64,000 nucleotides of DNA from positions 21,359-85,358 of the forward strand of contig CAIMWE010000117.1 of assembly GCA_903845115.1 (NCBI GenBank), written 5' to 3'. The DNA comes from an uncultured Acidobacteriota bacterium. GTDB taxonomy: Bacteria > Acidobacteriota > Thermoanaerobaculia > UBA5066. Positions 1 to 8,012 of the stretch are shown one piece after another. Numbering within the stretch: position 1 is the first letter of the stretch; each line of letters opens with the position of its first letter. The position numbers and the translations under genes are program-made. The notes beneath the pieces were generated by a model. The model worked only from the letters and a program-made list of their open reading frames with translations. It had not been told where the DNA came from and did no database searches.

Positions 1-75
1 CGCCATGTACCGGCCCGGGTAGAGGACGTCGGTGGAGACGTCGTCGCCGACGGTGAAGAGGACCTTCGAAACCAT
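1..75 (-). CDS. leuD: 3-isopropylmalate dehydratase small subunit (LeuD family), N-terminal fragment
   Basis: Only the first 25 codons are inside the window; the gene runs off the left edge. The readable start is MVSKVLFTVGDDVSTD followed by VLYPGRYMA, typical of the swivelling small subunit of the aconitase/isopropylmalate isomerase family. It begins 10 bp after the stop of the large-subunit gene, so the two are one transcript and should form the heterodimeric [4Fe-4S] hydro-lyase. Whether the substrate is isopropylmalate, methylmalate/citraconate or another C5-C6 hydroxyacid cannot be told from this fragment, because the specificity loop is not visible. Confidence 0.75.
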   Translation of the reverse strand, partial: MVSKVLFTVGDDVSTDVLYPGRYMA

Positions 76-85
76 GCTCGTCACG

Positions 86-1378
86 TCAGTTCCCTCCCTT
101 GCGCGGGTCGGTGATCACGCCGGTCACCGCGGAGGCCGCCGCCACCGCCGGCGAGCAGAGGTAGACCTCCGAGTTCGGGTTTCCCATCCGCCCCTTGAAG
201 TTCCGGTTCGTCGTCGACAGGGCGACCTCCCCGTCGCCGAGGGCCCCCTCGTGGATGCCGAGGCACGGGCCGCACCCGGCGTTCATCACCACCGCGCCGG
301 CGGCCATCAGGTCGCCGATGTACCCCTTCGTCAGCGCCTGGAGCCAGATCCTCCCCGAGGCAGGGAAGACCAGCATCCGGGTGTGCTTGGCCACCTTCTT
401 CCCTCGAACGGCATTCGCCGCCTCGGCGAGGTCGTCCAGCCGCCCGTTCGTGCACGACCCGATGACGATCTGGTGGACCTTCGTCCCCTCGACCGCCCCG
501 ACCGATTTCACGTTGTCGACCGTGTGGGGGCAGGCGATCTGCGGCTCGAGCTTCGTCACGTCGATCGTCACGACCCGCTGGTAGGCGGCTTCGGCATCGG
601 GCACGACGAGGTCGAGTGGATCGGTCACGCCCGCCTCCTCCCGGAGGTACCGGACGGTCTCGGCGTCGGCCGGAACGATCCCGGAGGTGGCTCCCGCCTC
701 GACCGACATGTTGCAGACGACGAGGCGGCCCGAGGTCGACATCTTCCGGATCGTCTCCCCGTGGAACTCGATCACCCGGAAGTTGGCCCCCTGCGCCGTC
801 AACAGGCCGATCGCGTGGAGGATCAGGTCCTTCGGGCCGACGTGCGGCGGGAACTCCCCTTCCACGACGACCTTGATCGTCGCCGGAACCTCGACGTTCA
901 CCGCACAGCCCAGCGCCCACACGCTCGCCATCTCCGTCGCGCCGATCCCGAACGAGAAGGCGCCCAGCGCCCCGTGGCTCGTCGTGTGCGAGTCGGTCCC
1001 CACGACGACGAAGCCGGGCCGGACGTACCCGTTCTCGGGAAGGATCTGGTGGCAGATGCCCCCCGAGTCGCCCCGGACGTCGTGGAAGCGGTCGATCCCG
1101 TGCAGCTCGACGAATCCGCGGATCTTCTTCTGGTTGCTCGCGGTCTTGGGCGATTCGGCCGGGATCCGGTGGTCGAAGATGATCGCGATCCGGGACGGGT
1201 CCCACGGCGCAGCCGTGAGCCCCGTCCCCTCGTAGACCTCGTGGAACTGGTTGATCACCAGCGCCGCGTTCTCGTGGGACATCGCGAGGTCCACCCTCGG
1301 CTCCAACACGTCCCCGGCCTTCGTCTTCGGAAGGCCCGAGGCCCTCGCGAGGATCTTCTCGACGACTGTCATACCCAT
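86..1378 (-). CDS. leuC: Aconitase-family hydro-lyase large subunit (LeuC type)
   Basis: A 430-residue large subunit of the isopropylmalate isomerase/homoaconitase family, which moves a hydroxyl group by dehydration and rehydration on a [4Fe-4S] cluster. Cluster cysteines appear in IGSCTNG (about residue 300) and CGPCLG (about residue 362), and the active-site motif GTDSHTTSHGALGAFSFG is near residue 130. Length matches the roughly 420-residue archaeal-type LeuC rather than the 465-residue enterobacterial form. The ATG follows the CoA-transferase stop by 13 bp and LeuD follows by 10 bp. In the family, LeuCD can also interconvert citramalate, citraconate and 3-methylmalate. The operon partners (CoA-transferase and HMG-CoA-lyase-like enzyme) make that substrate set more likely than leucine synthesis here; this last point is inference. 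Confidence 0.9.
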   Translation of the reverse strand: MGMTVVEKILARASGLPKTKAGDVLEPRVDLAMSHENAALVINQFHEVYEGTGLTAAPWDPSRIAIIFDHRIPAESPKTASNQKKIRGFVELHGIDRFHDVRGDSGGICHQILPENGYVRPGFVVVGTDSHTTSHGALGAFSFGIGATEMASVWALGCAVNVEVPATIKVVVEGEFPPHVGPKDLILHAIGLLTAQGANFRVIEFHGETIRKMSTSGRLVVCNMSVEAGATSGIVPADAETVRYLREEAGVTDPLDLVVPDAEAAYQRVVTIDVTKLEPQIACPHTVDNVKSVGAVEGTKVHQIVIGSCTNGRLDDLAEAANAVRGKKVAKHTRMLVFPASGRIWLQALTKGYIGDLMAAGAVVMNAGCGPCLGIHEGALGDGEVALSTTNRNFKGRMGNPNSEVYLCSPAVAAASAVTGVITDPRKGGN

Positions 1379-1391
1379 TTCGATTCTCCGT

Positions 1392-2600
1392 TCAGACGAT
1401 ACCGTTCTTCTTCAGCTCGGCCACCCGGTCGGGACCGTACCCGATCCGGCCGAGGATTTCCTCGGTTTGCGCACCGAGACGCGGTGGGGGGGCGTCGAGC
1501 GACCCCGGGGTCTTCTCGAACTTCGCGGTCAGGTTGAAGAGGGGGATCTTCCCCACGCCGGGAGTCTCGATCTCCACGAGCGTCCGCCGGTGGGCGACCT
1601 GCGGCTGGCGCAGCGCGGCCGCGAGGGCGAGGATGTCGCCCGACGGCACGTCCCTCGCGTTGAGGAGGCCGACCCACTCCGCCGTCGGCCGCTCCGACAG
1701 CTTCGCCTCGAGGAGCGGCGTCAGGGCGTGCCGGTTCCTCTTCCTCGTGTCGCGTTCCTCGAACCTCGGGTCGGTCTTCAGCCCGGGGACGCCGAGGACG
1801 TCGCAGACCGCCTCCCACTGCTCCTGCTTGTTCGCCGCGATGTTGACGTGCCCGTCCTTCGTCTTGAACATCCCCGACGGGGCAGCCGTGAAGTTGTCGT
1901 TCCCGATCGCCACCGGGTCTTGCCCGCCGATCAGGAGGTTCGCCGCAACCCATCCCATCAGCGGCATGATCGAGTCGAGGAGGGCGACGTCGATCATCTG
2001 CCCCTCCCCCGTCCGCTCGCGGTGGTAGAGCGCCGCGAGGATCGCGAAGGCGGCGTTCATCCCTCCGACCGTGTCGCAGACGGGAAAGCCGGCGCGCAGC
2101 GGGTGCAGGCGCTCGTCGCCGTTGACGTCCATCTCTCCCGACAGCCCCTGGATGATCTGGTCGTAGGCGGGCTTGTCCGCGTCCGGGCCGTCCTGGCCGA
2201 ATCCTGAGATGGCGCAGTAGACGAGGCGGGGGTTGATCTCCCGCATCCGCTCCCACGAGAAGCCGAGCCGCTTCATGACGCCGGGGCGGAAGTTCTCCAC
2301 GACGACGTCGGCGGTCTCCAGCAGCTTCCCGAAGATCTCGCGGGCCTCGGGCTTCTTCAGGTTCAGGGTGAGGGATTTCTTGTTCGCGTTCTGGGCCAGG
2401 AAGCTCGTCCCCATCAGCTCCTTGTTGAGCCTGGGCACGTTCCCGAGCTTCCGGGCGAGGTCGCCGTCCGTCGGGTTCTCGACCTTGATCACCTCGGCGC
2501 CGAGGAGGGCTAGGTGCAGCGTGGCGAACGGCCCCGAGAGGACGTTCGTCAGGTCGAGGACCCGGATCCCGTCCAGGGCCTTCGCCTGAGCCTGGGTCAT
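1392..2600 (-). CDS. Class III CoA-transferase (CaiB/BaiF family), possible succinyl-CoA:citramalate CoA-transferase
   Basis: A 402-residue CaiB/BaiF family protein. Near the N-terminus is LDGIRVLDLTNVLSGPFAT, then GAEVIKVENP, and the catalytic aspartate is expected in GFPVCDTVGGMNAAF (about residue 175), followed by RTGEGQMIDVAL. The family moves CoA between carboxylic acids through enzyme-bound acyl anhydrides. The start ATG overlaps the stop of the upstream lyase gene in an ATGA, so the two are translationally coupled. In Chloroflexus a class III CoA-transferase (succinyl-CoA:D-citramalate) works with an HMG-CoA-lyase-like R-citramalyl-CoA lyase, which is the same pairing as here. The exact acyl substrate is inferred from context only. 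Confidence 0.85.
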   Translation of the reverse strand: MTQAQAKALDGIRVLDLTNVLSGPFATLHLALLGAEVIKVENPTDGDLARKLGNVPRLNKELMGTSFLAQNANKKSLTLNLKKPEAREIFGKLLETADVVVENFRPGVMKRLGFSWERMREINPRLVYCAISGFGQDGPDADKPAYDQIIQGLSGEMDVNGDERLHPLRAGFPVCDTVGGMNAAFAILAALYHRERTGEGQMIDVALLDSIMPLMGWVAANLLIGGQDPVAIGNDNFTAAPSGMFKTKDGHVNIAANKQEQWEAVCDVLGVPGLKTDPRFEERDTRKRNRHALTPLLEAKLSERPTAEWVGLLNARDVPSGDILALAAALRQPQVAHRRTLVEIETPGVGKIPLFNLTAKFEKTPGSLDAPPPRLGAQTEEILGRIGYGPDRVAELKKNGIV

Positions 2601-3532
2601 CCCTTCGCCTCCCCGGCCGGAGCGGCCGGCGTCCGGGGCCCGATCGGCCCCGTCTTCTGGACCCTTCCGGGCATCTCCCTCCCGAAGAACTCAGCCACCG
2701 AACGGGACACCTCGACGAGGCCAGCAAGGTCCACGTCGGTCCGCCGCCCCTCCCGCTGGAACGCGTGGACGACGTCCTCCGTCGCGACATTGCCGGCCGC
2801 GACCCTCGTGAAGGGGCAGCCCCCCAGGCCCGCGAAGGAGCTCTCGAACGTCGTCACCCCCGAGCGGAGGGCGGCGTAAAGGTTCGCCATCCCCGTCCCG
2901 TACGTGTCGTGGAAGTGGCAGGCCCAGTCGGCCCCGGGCGCGGCCTTCGCTGCTGCTGCGTAGAGCCGCTCCACCTGCTCGGGCCAGGCGTGCCCCGCCG
3001 TGTCGGCCAGGCTGACGTGGTTCAGCCCCGCCTCCGCGTAGGCCCGGACGATCGCGAGGACCCTCTCCTCGGCCACCGGCCCCTCGAAGCCGCAGCCGAA
3101 CGCCGACTGGACCGAGACCTGCACCTGCCTCCCTGCCTCGACCGCCTTCCTCGCGGTCGCGACGATCCTGGCGGTCGCCTCGTCGGTCCCCATCCCGGTG
3201 TTCTTCCGGCTGTGGGTGTCGCTGGCGCTCACCCCCATGCAGACGAGCCCCACTCCTGACGCGAGCGCCCGGTCGAGCCCCTTCTCGTTCAGGACGAGGC
3301 CCGAGAGGCGCCCGGGATCCACGCCGGAGTCGACCAGGCCGCGGATCAGCGCGTCGCTGTCGGCCATCTGCGGCACCTTCTCCGGGTGGACGAAGGAGCC
3401 CGCCTGGACGAGGTCGATCCCGGCCGCGAGGAGGCTCTTGATCCACGCCTCCTTCCGTGGTGTCGGCACGACCGTCTTCTCGACCTGGAGGCCGTCACGC
3501 GGGCCGACCTCGTGGAGGACGATGCGCTGCAT
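2597..3532 (-). CDS. HMG-CoA lyase-like enzyme, candidate citramalyl-CoA lyase
   Basis: A 311-residue TIM-barrel acyl-CoA lyase. The start MQRIVLHEVGPRDGLQ contains the Arg-Asp pair of the HMGL family. Metal-site histidines are in ACHFHDTYGTGMAN (about residue 230), and the catalytic cysteine loop is AGLGGCPFTR followed by AAGNVATEDVVHAF (about residue 265). Family members cleave 3-hydroxy-3-methylglutaryl-CoA to acetyl-CoA and acetoacetate, or R-citramalyl-CoA to acetyl-CoA and pyruvate. The adjacent coupled CoA-transferase and LeuCD favour the citramalyl-CoA reaction, but HMG-CoA lyase in leucine breakdown remains possible. The start sits 38 bp after the dehydrogenase stop. A longer upstream reading has no family similarity and was not used. 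Confidence 0.85.
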   Translation of the reverse strand: MQRIVLHEVGPRDGLQVEKTVVPTPRKEAWIKSLLAAGIDLVQAGSFVHPEKVPQMADSDALIRGLVDSGVDPGRLSGLVLNEKGLDRALASGVGLVCMGVSASDTHSRKNTGMGTDEATARIVATARKAVEAGRQVQVSVQSAFGCGFEGPVAEERVLAIVRAYAEAGLNHVSLADTAGHAWPEQVERLYAAAAKAAPGADWACHFHDTYGTGMANLYAALRSGVTTFESSFAGLGGCPFTRVAAGNVATEDVVHAFQREGRRTDVDLAGLVEVSRSVAEFFGREMPGRVQKTGPIGPRTPAAPAGEAKG

Positions 3533-3570
3533 CGAAGGCCTGTCGCTTCCGTCGCTTTCCTGGCCCCGGC

Positions 3571-4689
3571 TCACAGCGCCCGGGCGATCGCCTCGGCCAT
3601 CTCGAGGGTGGTGTTCGACCCGCCCATGTCGTACGTCCGGACCTTCCCGTCGGCGATGACCTTCGCGGTCGCCGCCTCGAGCTTCCGGGCCTTCTCCGTC
3701 TCGCCGAGGAAGTCGAGCATCATCTTGGCCGAGAGGATCGTCGCGATCGGGTTGACCTTGTACTGCCCGGCGTACTTCGGCGCCGACCCGTGGCTCGGCT
3801 CGAAGACCGCCAGCTTCTCGCCGATGTTCCCCGAGCAGGCGAACCCGAGGCCGCCCACCATCTGCGCCGCCAGGTCCGAGATGATGTCGCCGTAGAGGTT
3901 CGAAGAGACCAGGACGTCGTAGCTGAAGGGGTTCTTCAGCAGCCACATGCAGATCGCGTCGACGTTCGCGTCGTCGCAGGCGATCTCCGGGAACTCCTTC
4001 GCGACCTTCTTCGCTTCCTCGAAGAAGAGGCCGTCGGCCGCGCGGACCACATTCGCCTTGTGGACGACGGTCACTTTCTTCCGGCCGAACTTCCGCGCGT
4101 ACTCGAAGGCGGCGCGGACGATGCGCGACGACCCCTTGCGGGTGTCGATCTTGCAAGAGATCGCGTAATCGTCGGGCGCGTTCCCGGCGAAGTGGGCGAA
4201 CGGCTTCGACAGCTTCGACAGGACGTCCGACAGCTCCTTCGGCACCGGCGAGAACTCGACCCCCGCGTAGAGGTCCTCGGTGTTCTCCCGGAAGATGACG
4301 AGGTCGATCGCCTCCTTGAAGTTCAGGGAGTTCCCCGGGTAGGCCTTGCACGGGCGGAGGCAGATGTAGAGGTCGAACATCTGCCGCATCCGGACGATCG
4401 GGGAGCGATACGTCAGCCCCTTGCCCCTGAGCGAGGCCGTCAGCTCCTCCTCGGCCTGCCGGACCGGCTTGGAGGTGATCGCCCCGAAGAGGGACGCGTC
4501 GGAGCCCTTCAGGAGGTCGATCGTCCGGGCCGGGAAGGCGTCCCCCTCCGAGCACCAGAACTCCCACCCGATGTCGCCGTGGGGGTACTCCGCATCCAGC
4601 TTCAGCGCGTCGAGCGTGAGGCGCGCCGCGTCCATCACGTCCTTGCCAACTCCGTCTCCGGGGAGCCAGGCGATCTTGTAGCGAGCCAT
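3571..4689 (-). CDS. Isocitrate/isopropylmalate dehydrogenase family, first gene of the operon
   Basis: A 372-residue beta-decarboxylating 2-hydroxyacid dehydrogenase. Seen in order: WLPGDGVGKDVMDAA, substrate segment RSPIVRMRQMFDLYICLRP, FRENTEDLYAGVEF, KVTVVHKANVVRAADG, and the metal/hinge segment SSNLYGDIISDLAAQ. The cofactor loop PKYAGQYKVNP keeps the Lys-Tyr and Val that in E. coli isocitrate dehydrogenase (PKYAGQDKVNP) confer NADP use. By contrast the Asn that contacts the isocitrate gamma-carboxylate (RSLNVALRQ in E. coli) is Ile here. That combination suggests an NADP enzyme whose substrate may lack that carboxylate, such as a methylmalate or isopropylmalate. Specificity is not settled by sequence. 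It is divergent from rsmE. Confidence 0.85.
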   Translation of the reverse strand: MARYKIAWLPGDGVGKDVMDAARLTLDALKLDAEYPHGDIGWEFWCSEGDAFPARTIDLLKGSDASLFGAITSKPVRQAEEELTASLRGKGLTYRSPIVRMRQMFDLYICLRPCKAYPGNSLNFKEAIDLVIFRENTEDLYAGVEFSPVPKELSDVLSKLSKPFAHFAGNAPDDYAISCKIDTRKGSSRIVRAAFEYARKFGRKKVTVVHKANVVRAADGLFFEEAKKVAKEFPEIACDDANVDAICMWLLKNPFSYDVLVSSNLYGDIISDLAAQMVGGLGFACSGNIGEKLAVFEPSHGSAPKYAGQYKVNPIATILSAKMMLDFLGETEKARKLEAATAKVIADGKVRTYDMGGSNTTLEMAEAIARAL

Positions 4690-4868
4690 CCGTTCTGTCC
4701 CTCCGCATCCCCGGCCCGTCAGGCGGTCCGCCCGGGGCCCGGGGCACCTGCCCGAGTCTAGGCGAGGACGTCACGGTCGGGTAGTGGACCAGACGGCTCA
4801 TGGCCTGGCCGGCAGCCGGTCGACGGCCGAGGTCGGCCGCCCTCGTCCGCGGTACTCTTCGCCCCCTC

Positions 4869-5576
4869 GTGAACCTGGTCCTGCTCACCCCCGACGACCT
4901 GACCGGTCTCGACCGGGCCCGCCTCACGGGCCGCCGCTTGACCCACGTTCGCGGCGTGCACCGGGCGGAGGTAGGCGACCGCCTGACGGTGGGCCTCCTG
5001 GGCGGCCGCATGGGCCGGGGCACGGTGCTTCGCGTGGACGACCAGGCCCTGGAGCTGGAGATGACCCTGGACCAGGAGCCCCCGCCGAAGCGGCCGTTGA
5101 CCCTGGTCGTCGCGCTTCCGCGTCCGAAGGTGTTGAATCGCCTGGTGGCCACGGCGACGAGCCTGGGGGCCGCCCGCATCGTGCTGCTGAATGCCTGGAA
5201 GGTGGAGAAGGCCTACTGGGCGAGCCCGCGGATGCGGCCCGACAACCTGCGCGAGCAGATGGTGCTCGGCCTGGAGCAGGCCAGGGACACCGTCCTCCCG
5301 GAGCTGAGGCTGGCCCGGCTCTTCCGCCCGTTCGTGGAGGACGAGCTGCCCGGCCTGGCGGCGCGAGGGACCGGCCTCTACGCCCACCCCGGCACCGGCG
5401 GCGAGCCGCCGGGAGTCCTAGTGGTCCCGGTCACCCTGGCCATCGGCCCGGAAGGGGGCTGGATCGACGCCGAGGTGCATAGCCTCGAGAGAGCAGGTCT
5501 CGCCCCGGTTGACCTGGGACCCCGGATCCTCCGCACCGAGACGGCGATGGCGGTCCTGGTGGGACGGCTCTTCTGA
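4869..5576 (+). CDS. rsmE: 16S rRNA (uracil-1498-N3)-methyltransferase RsmE
   Basis: A SPOUT-class methyltransferase of about 235 residues that methylates N3 of U1498 in 16S rRNA using S-adenosylmethionine. The knot region carries AIGPEGGWIDAEV (about residue 190) and LGPRILRTETA (about residue 217), both hallmarks of RsmE, and LTLVVALPRPKVLNRLV begins the catalytic half. The GTG at 4869 gives the usual start VNLVLLTPDDL. An in-frame ATG at 4800 would add 23 residues with no family match. It is convergent with livF, only 22 bp apart, and has no functional link to its neighbours. Confidence 0.92.
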   Translation: MNLVLLTPDDLTGLDRARLTGRRLTHVRGVHRAEVGDRLTVGLLGGRMGRGTVLRVDDQALELEMTLDQEPPPKRPLTLVVALPRPKVLNRLVATATSLGAARIVLLNAWKVEKAYWASPRMRPDNLREQMVLGLEQARDTVLPELRLARLFRPFVEDELPGLAARGTGLYAHPGTGGEPPGVLVVPVTLAIGPEGGWIDAEVHSLERAGLAPVDLGPRILRTETAMAVLVGRLF

Positions 5577-5598
5577 GCCGCCGGCGCCGTCCGGCCGT

Positions 5599-6342
5599 TC
5601 AGCCGCCGAGGTAGGCCGCCCGGATCCGGGGGTCGTCGGCCAGCTCCGCCGCCTTCCCTTCCAGCACCAGGGCCCCTCGCTCCAGGACGTACGCGTCGTC
5701 GGCGACCGAGAGGGAGAGGCGGGCGTTCTGCTCCACGAGGAGGATCGTCGTCCCCCGCTCGTGGATCTGGCGGATCGTCTCGAACACCTGCGAGACCAGG
5801 ATCGGCGAGAGGCCCATCGACGGCTCGTCGAGCAGGAGGACGCGGGGGCGGGCGAGGAGGGCGCGGGCGAACGCGAGCATCTGCTGCTGCCCCCCGGAGA
5901 GCGCCCCCGCCAGCTGGCCGATCCGTTCCCCCAGGATCGGGAAGTCCCGGACCTGCTCGTCGATCGCGGCGGCGAGCGCCTTCGGCTCCCACTTCCGCTC
6001 GCCCGCGAGGACGAGGTTCTCCCGCACGGTCATCCGCCCCAGGATCGCCCTCCCCTCCGGCACGAGCGAGAGCCCCTCCGCCACGAGCCGGTGGGAGGGC
6101 CAGCCGGTGATCTCTTTCCCGTACAGCCGGACGGTCCCCCGGTCGGGCTTCTTCAAGCCGCAGAGGGCCGCCAGGATCGTGCTCTTCCCCGCGCCGTTCG
6201 GGCCGATGAGGGCGACGATCTTCCCCTCGCCGACCTCGAGCGAGACGCCGCGGACCGCCTCGACGTGCCCGTAGGCGACATCGAGATCGTCCACCTGGAG
6301 GGCAAGCGCTGCGCCGGCCGGGGAAGAGCCCGCCTCCGTCAC
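5599..6342 (-). CDS. livF: Branched-chain amino acid ABC transporter ATPase LivF-like
   Basis: A 247-residue ATP-binding subunit of an HAAT-family importer, at the cytoplasmic face. Walker A is GPNGAGKST (about residue 43), signature LSGGQQQMLAFARAL (about residue 148), Walker B VLLLDEPSMGL, then a switch histidine replaced by Gln in LLVEQNARLSL as is usual for LivF. It starts at a GTG that overlaps the livG stop (GTGA). It is the last gene of a five-gene minus-strand operon. The C-terminal AELADDPRIRAAYLGG is the standard LivF ending. Ligand is set by the binding protein, not by this subunit. Confidence 0.93.
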   Translation of the reverse strand: MTEAGSSPAGAALALQVDDLDVAYGHVEAVRGVSLEVGEGKIVALIGPNGAGKSTILAALCGLKKPDRGTVRLYGKEITGWPSHRLVAEGLSLVPEGRAILGRMTVRENLVLAGERKWEPKALAAAIDEQVRDFPILGERIGQLAGALSGGQQQMLAFARALLARPRVLLLDEPSMGLSPILVSQVFETIRQIHERGTTILLVEQNARLSLSVADDAYVLERGALVLEGKAAELADDPRIRAAYLGG

Positions 6343-7100
6343 GCGGCGTGCCCCAGGTAGGCGGCCACGACGTCGGGATGCGCGCCGACCTCCGCCGGAC
6401 TCCCTTCCGCGATCACCCTGCCGAAGTTGAGGACGGTGATCCGGTGGCAGACGTTCATCACGAGCCGGACGTTGTGCTCGACGAGGAGGACGGCGTGCCC
6501 CTCGGAGGCGACCTTCCGGATCAGCTCGGCGACCGCCTCGACCTCGACCGGGTTCATCCCGGCCGTCGGCTCGTCCAGGAGGAGGAGCTTCGGGGCGCTC
6601 GCCAGGGCTCTCGCGATCTCGACCCGCCGCTGCTCCCCGTACGAGAGGTTTCCGCCCCGCTCGCCCTGCCGCCCGCCGAGGCCGACCCGGCGGAGCAGCT
6701 CCGCCGCCGCCTCCTCGGCCTCCCGCTGCTCCGCGGCCGCGGAGGGGAGCCCCAGCAGGCGGGCGAGAAGGGAGGGGTGCCGGAGGAGGTGGCGCCCCAC
6801 CAGGACGTTGTCGCGGGCGGAGAGGTCGGGGAAGAGCCGGATGCTCTGGAACGTGCGCGCGATGCCACAGGCGGTGATCCGGTGGGGCGCGAGGGCCTGG
6901 ATCTCCAGTCCCTCCAGCCGGATCTTCCCTCCGTCCGGGCGGAGGAGCCCGGAGACCAGGTTGATGACGGTGGTCTTTCCGGCACCGTTGGGGCCGATGA
7001 GGCCGTGGACCTCCCCCGCCTTCACGTCGAACGAAACGCCGTCCACGGCCCGGACTCCGCCGAAGGCCTTCGCGAGCGTGTCGAGGGCCAGCAGCGTCAC
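6339..7100 (-). CDS. livG: Branched-chain amino acid ABC transporter ATPase LivG-like
   Basis: A 253-residue partner ATPase to LivF. It shows Walker A GPNGAGKTT (about residue 38), the LivG-specific segment GIARTFQSIRLFPDLSARDN, signature LSYGEQRRVEIARAL, Walker B LLLLDEPTAGMNP and LLVEHNVRLVM. The GTG start overlaps the livM stop (GTGA at 7097-7100), and the C-terminal HPDVVAAYLGHAA matches the family. Two different ATPase subunits are normal for this importer class, so the pair is consistent with an asymmetric nucleotide-binding dimer under LivH and LivM. Confidence 0.93.
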   Translation of the reverse strand: MTLLALDTLAKAFGGVRAVDGVSFDVKAGEVHGLIGPNGAGKTTVINLVSGLLRPDGGKIRLEGLEIQALAPHRITACGIARTFQSIRLFPDLSARDNVLVGRHLLRHPSLLARLLGLPSAAAEQREAEEAAAELLRRVGLGGRQGERGGNLSYGEQRRVEIARALASAPKLLLLDEPTAGMNPVEVEAVAELIRKVASEGHAVLLVEHNVRLVMNVCHRITVLNFGRVIAEGSPAEVGAHPDVVAAYLGHAA

Positions 7101-8005
7101 CGAGTGCTCTCCGTGCCGCCCGCCGGCCGCCGGCCGGAGCGCCGGGCCCGGATGACACCGGCCAGGGAGACGATTCCGTTCGGGAGGAACAGGATGACGA
7201 GGAGGAGGACGAGGCCGTCGACGGCCATCCGGAGCGGGCCCGGCTCGATCCCGACCATCGGCGCCACCTCCCGGAGGACTTCCGGCAGGAGGGTGAGGAA
7301 GGCCGCGCCGACCACCGGCCCGAAGACGACGCCGCTCCCGCCGACAACGGCGAAGACGAGCATGTCGACGACCCGGTCGAAGCCGAAGCCGTTCGGGGCG
7401 ACCATGAACGTGAAGTGGGCCTCCAGCGCCCCGGCCAGCCCGGCGAGCGCTGCCCCGAGCGCGAGCATGGAGAGCTTGTAGGCGCCGGTCGGGATTCCCA
7501 TCGTCCGGGCGGCCGGCTCGTCCTCCCGGATCGCCTCGAGCGCGAAGCCCCACTTCGACCCCTTGAGGCGGCCGAGGAGGGCCACCGCGAGGGCGAGGGC
7601 CGCGAAGATCAGGCCGACGCTCGTCTTCTGCGGGATCGCGACGATCCCCTGCGCTCCGTTGACCGCCTCCGAGTTGACCAGCGAGAGGCGGACCACCTCG
7701 CCGAAGCCGATCGTGGCGATGGCGAGGAAGACCCCCTTGAGCCGCAGGACCGGGAGCCCGAGCGGGACGGCGACGAGCGCGGGGAGGAGCGTTCCCGCCA
7801 GGAGGGAGAGGCCGAACGGCACGTGCGCCTCCATGGTCAGGAGGACGGCCGCGTACGCCCCGATCGCCATGAAGCCGGCGTTTCCCAGGGCGAGCTGACC
7901 GCACGAGAGGGTGGTGTAGACGGAGAGGGCGAGCAGCCCGTTCAGCCCGATGTAGCCGATGGTCGACTGGTACGTGCCGTAGAAATCCGCGAGCCGCTCG
8001 GTCAT
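7097..8005 (-). CDS. livM: Branched-chain amino acid ABC transporter permease LivM-like
   Basis: A 302-residue, almost entirely hydrophobic inner-membrane permease. Family motifs seen are YTTLSCGQLALGNAGFMAIG (about residues 31-50), LRLKGVFLAIATIGFGEVVR (about residues 87-106, the cytoplasmic coupling region) and VVGGSGVVFGPVVGAAF (about residue 225). It begins 7 bp after the livH stop and its own stop overlaps livG. It should form the translocation pore with LivH. Confidence 0.92.
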   Translation of the reverse strand: MTERLADFYGTYQSTIGYIGLNGLLALSVYTTLSCGQLALGNAGFMAIGAYAAVLLTMEAHVPFGLSLLAGTLLPALVAVPLGLPVLRLKGVFLAIATIGFGEVVRLSLVNSEAVNGAQGIVAIPQKTSVGLIFAALALAVALLGRLKGSKWGFALEAIREDEPAARTMGIPTGAYKLSMLALGAALAGLAGALEAHFTFMVAPNGFGFDRVVDMLVFAVVGGSGVVFGPVVGAAFLTLLPEVLREVAPMVGIEPGPLRMAVDGLVLLLVILFLPNGIVSLAGVIRARRSGRRPAGGTESTR

Positions 8006-8012
8006 CGGAGGC

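Noticed and set aside
2597..5179. An 860-residue reading of the HMG-CoA-lyase frame extending across the dehydrogenase gene
   Set aside because: Only the last 311 residues resemble a protein family. The rest is out-of-frame shadow of the dehydrogenase at 3571-4689 in GC-rich DNA.
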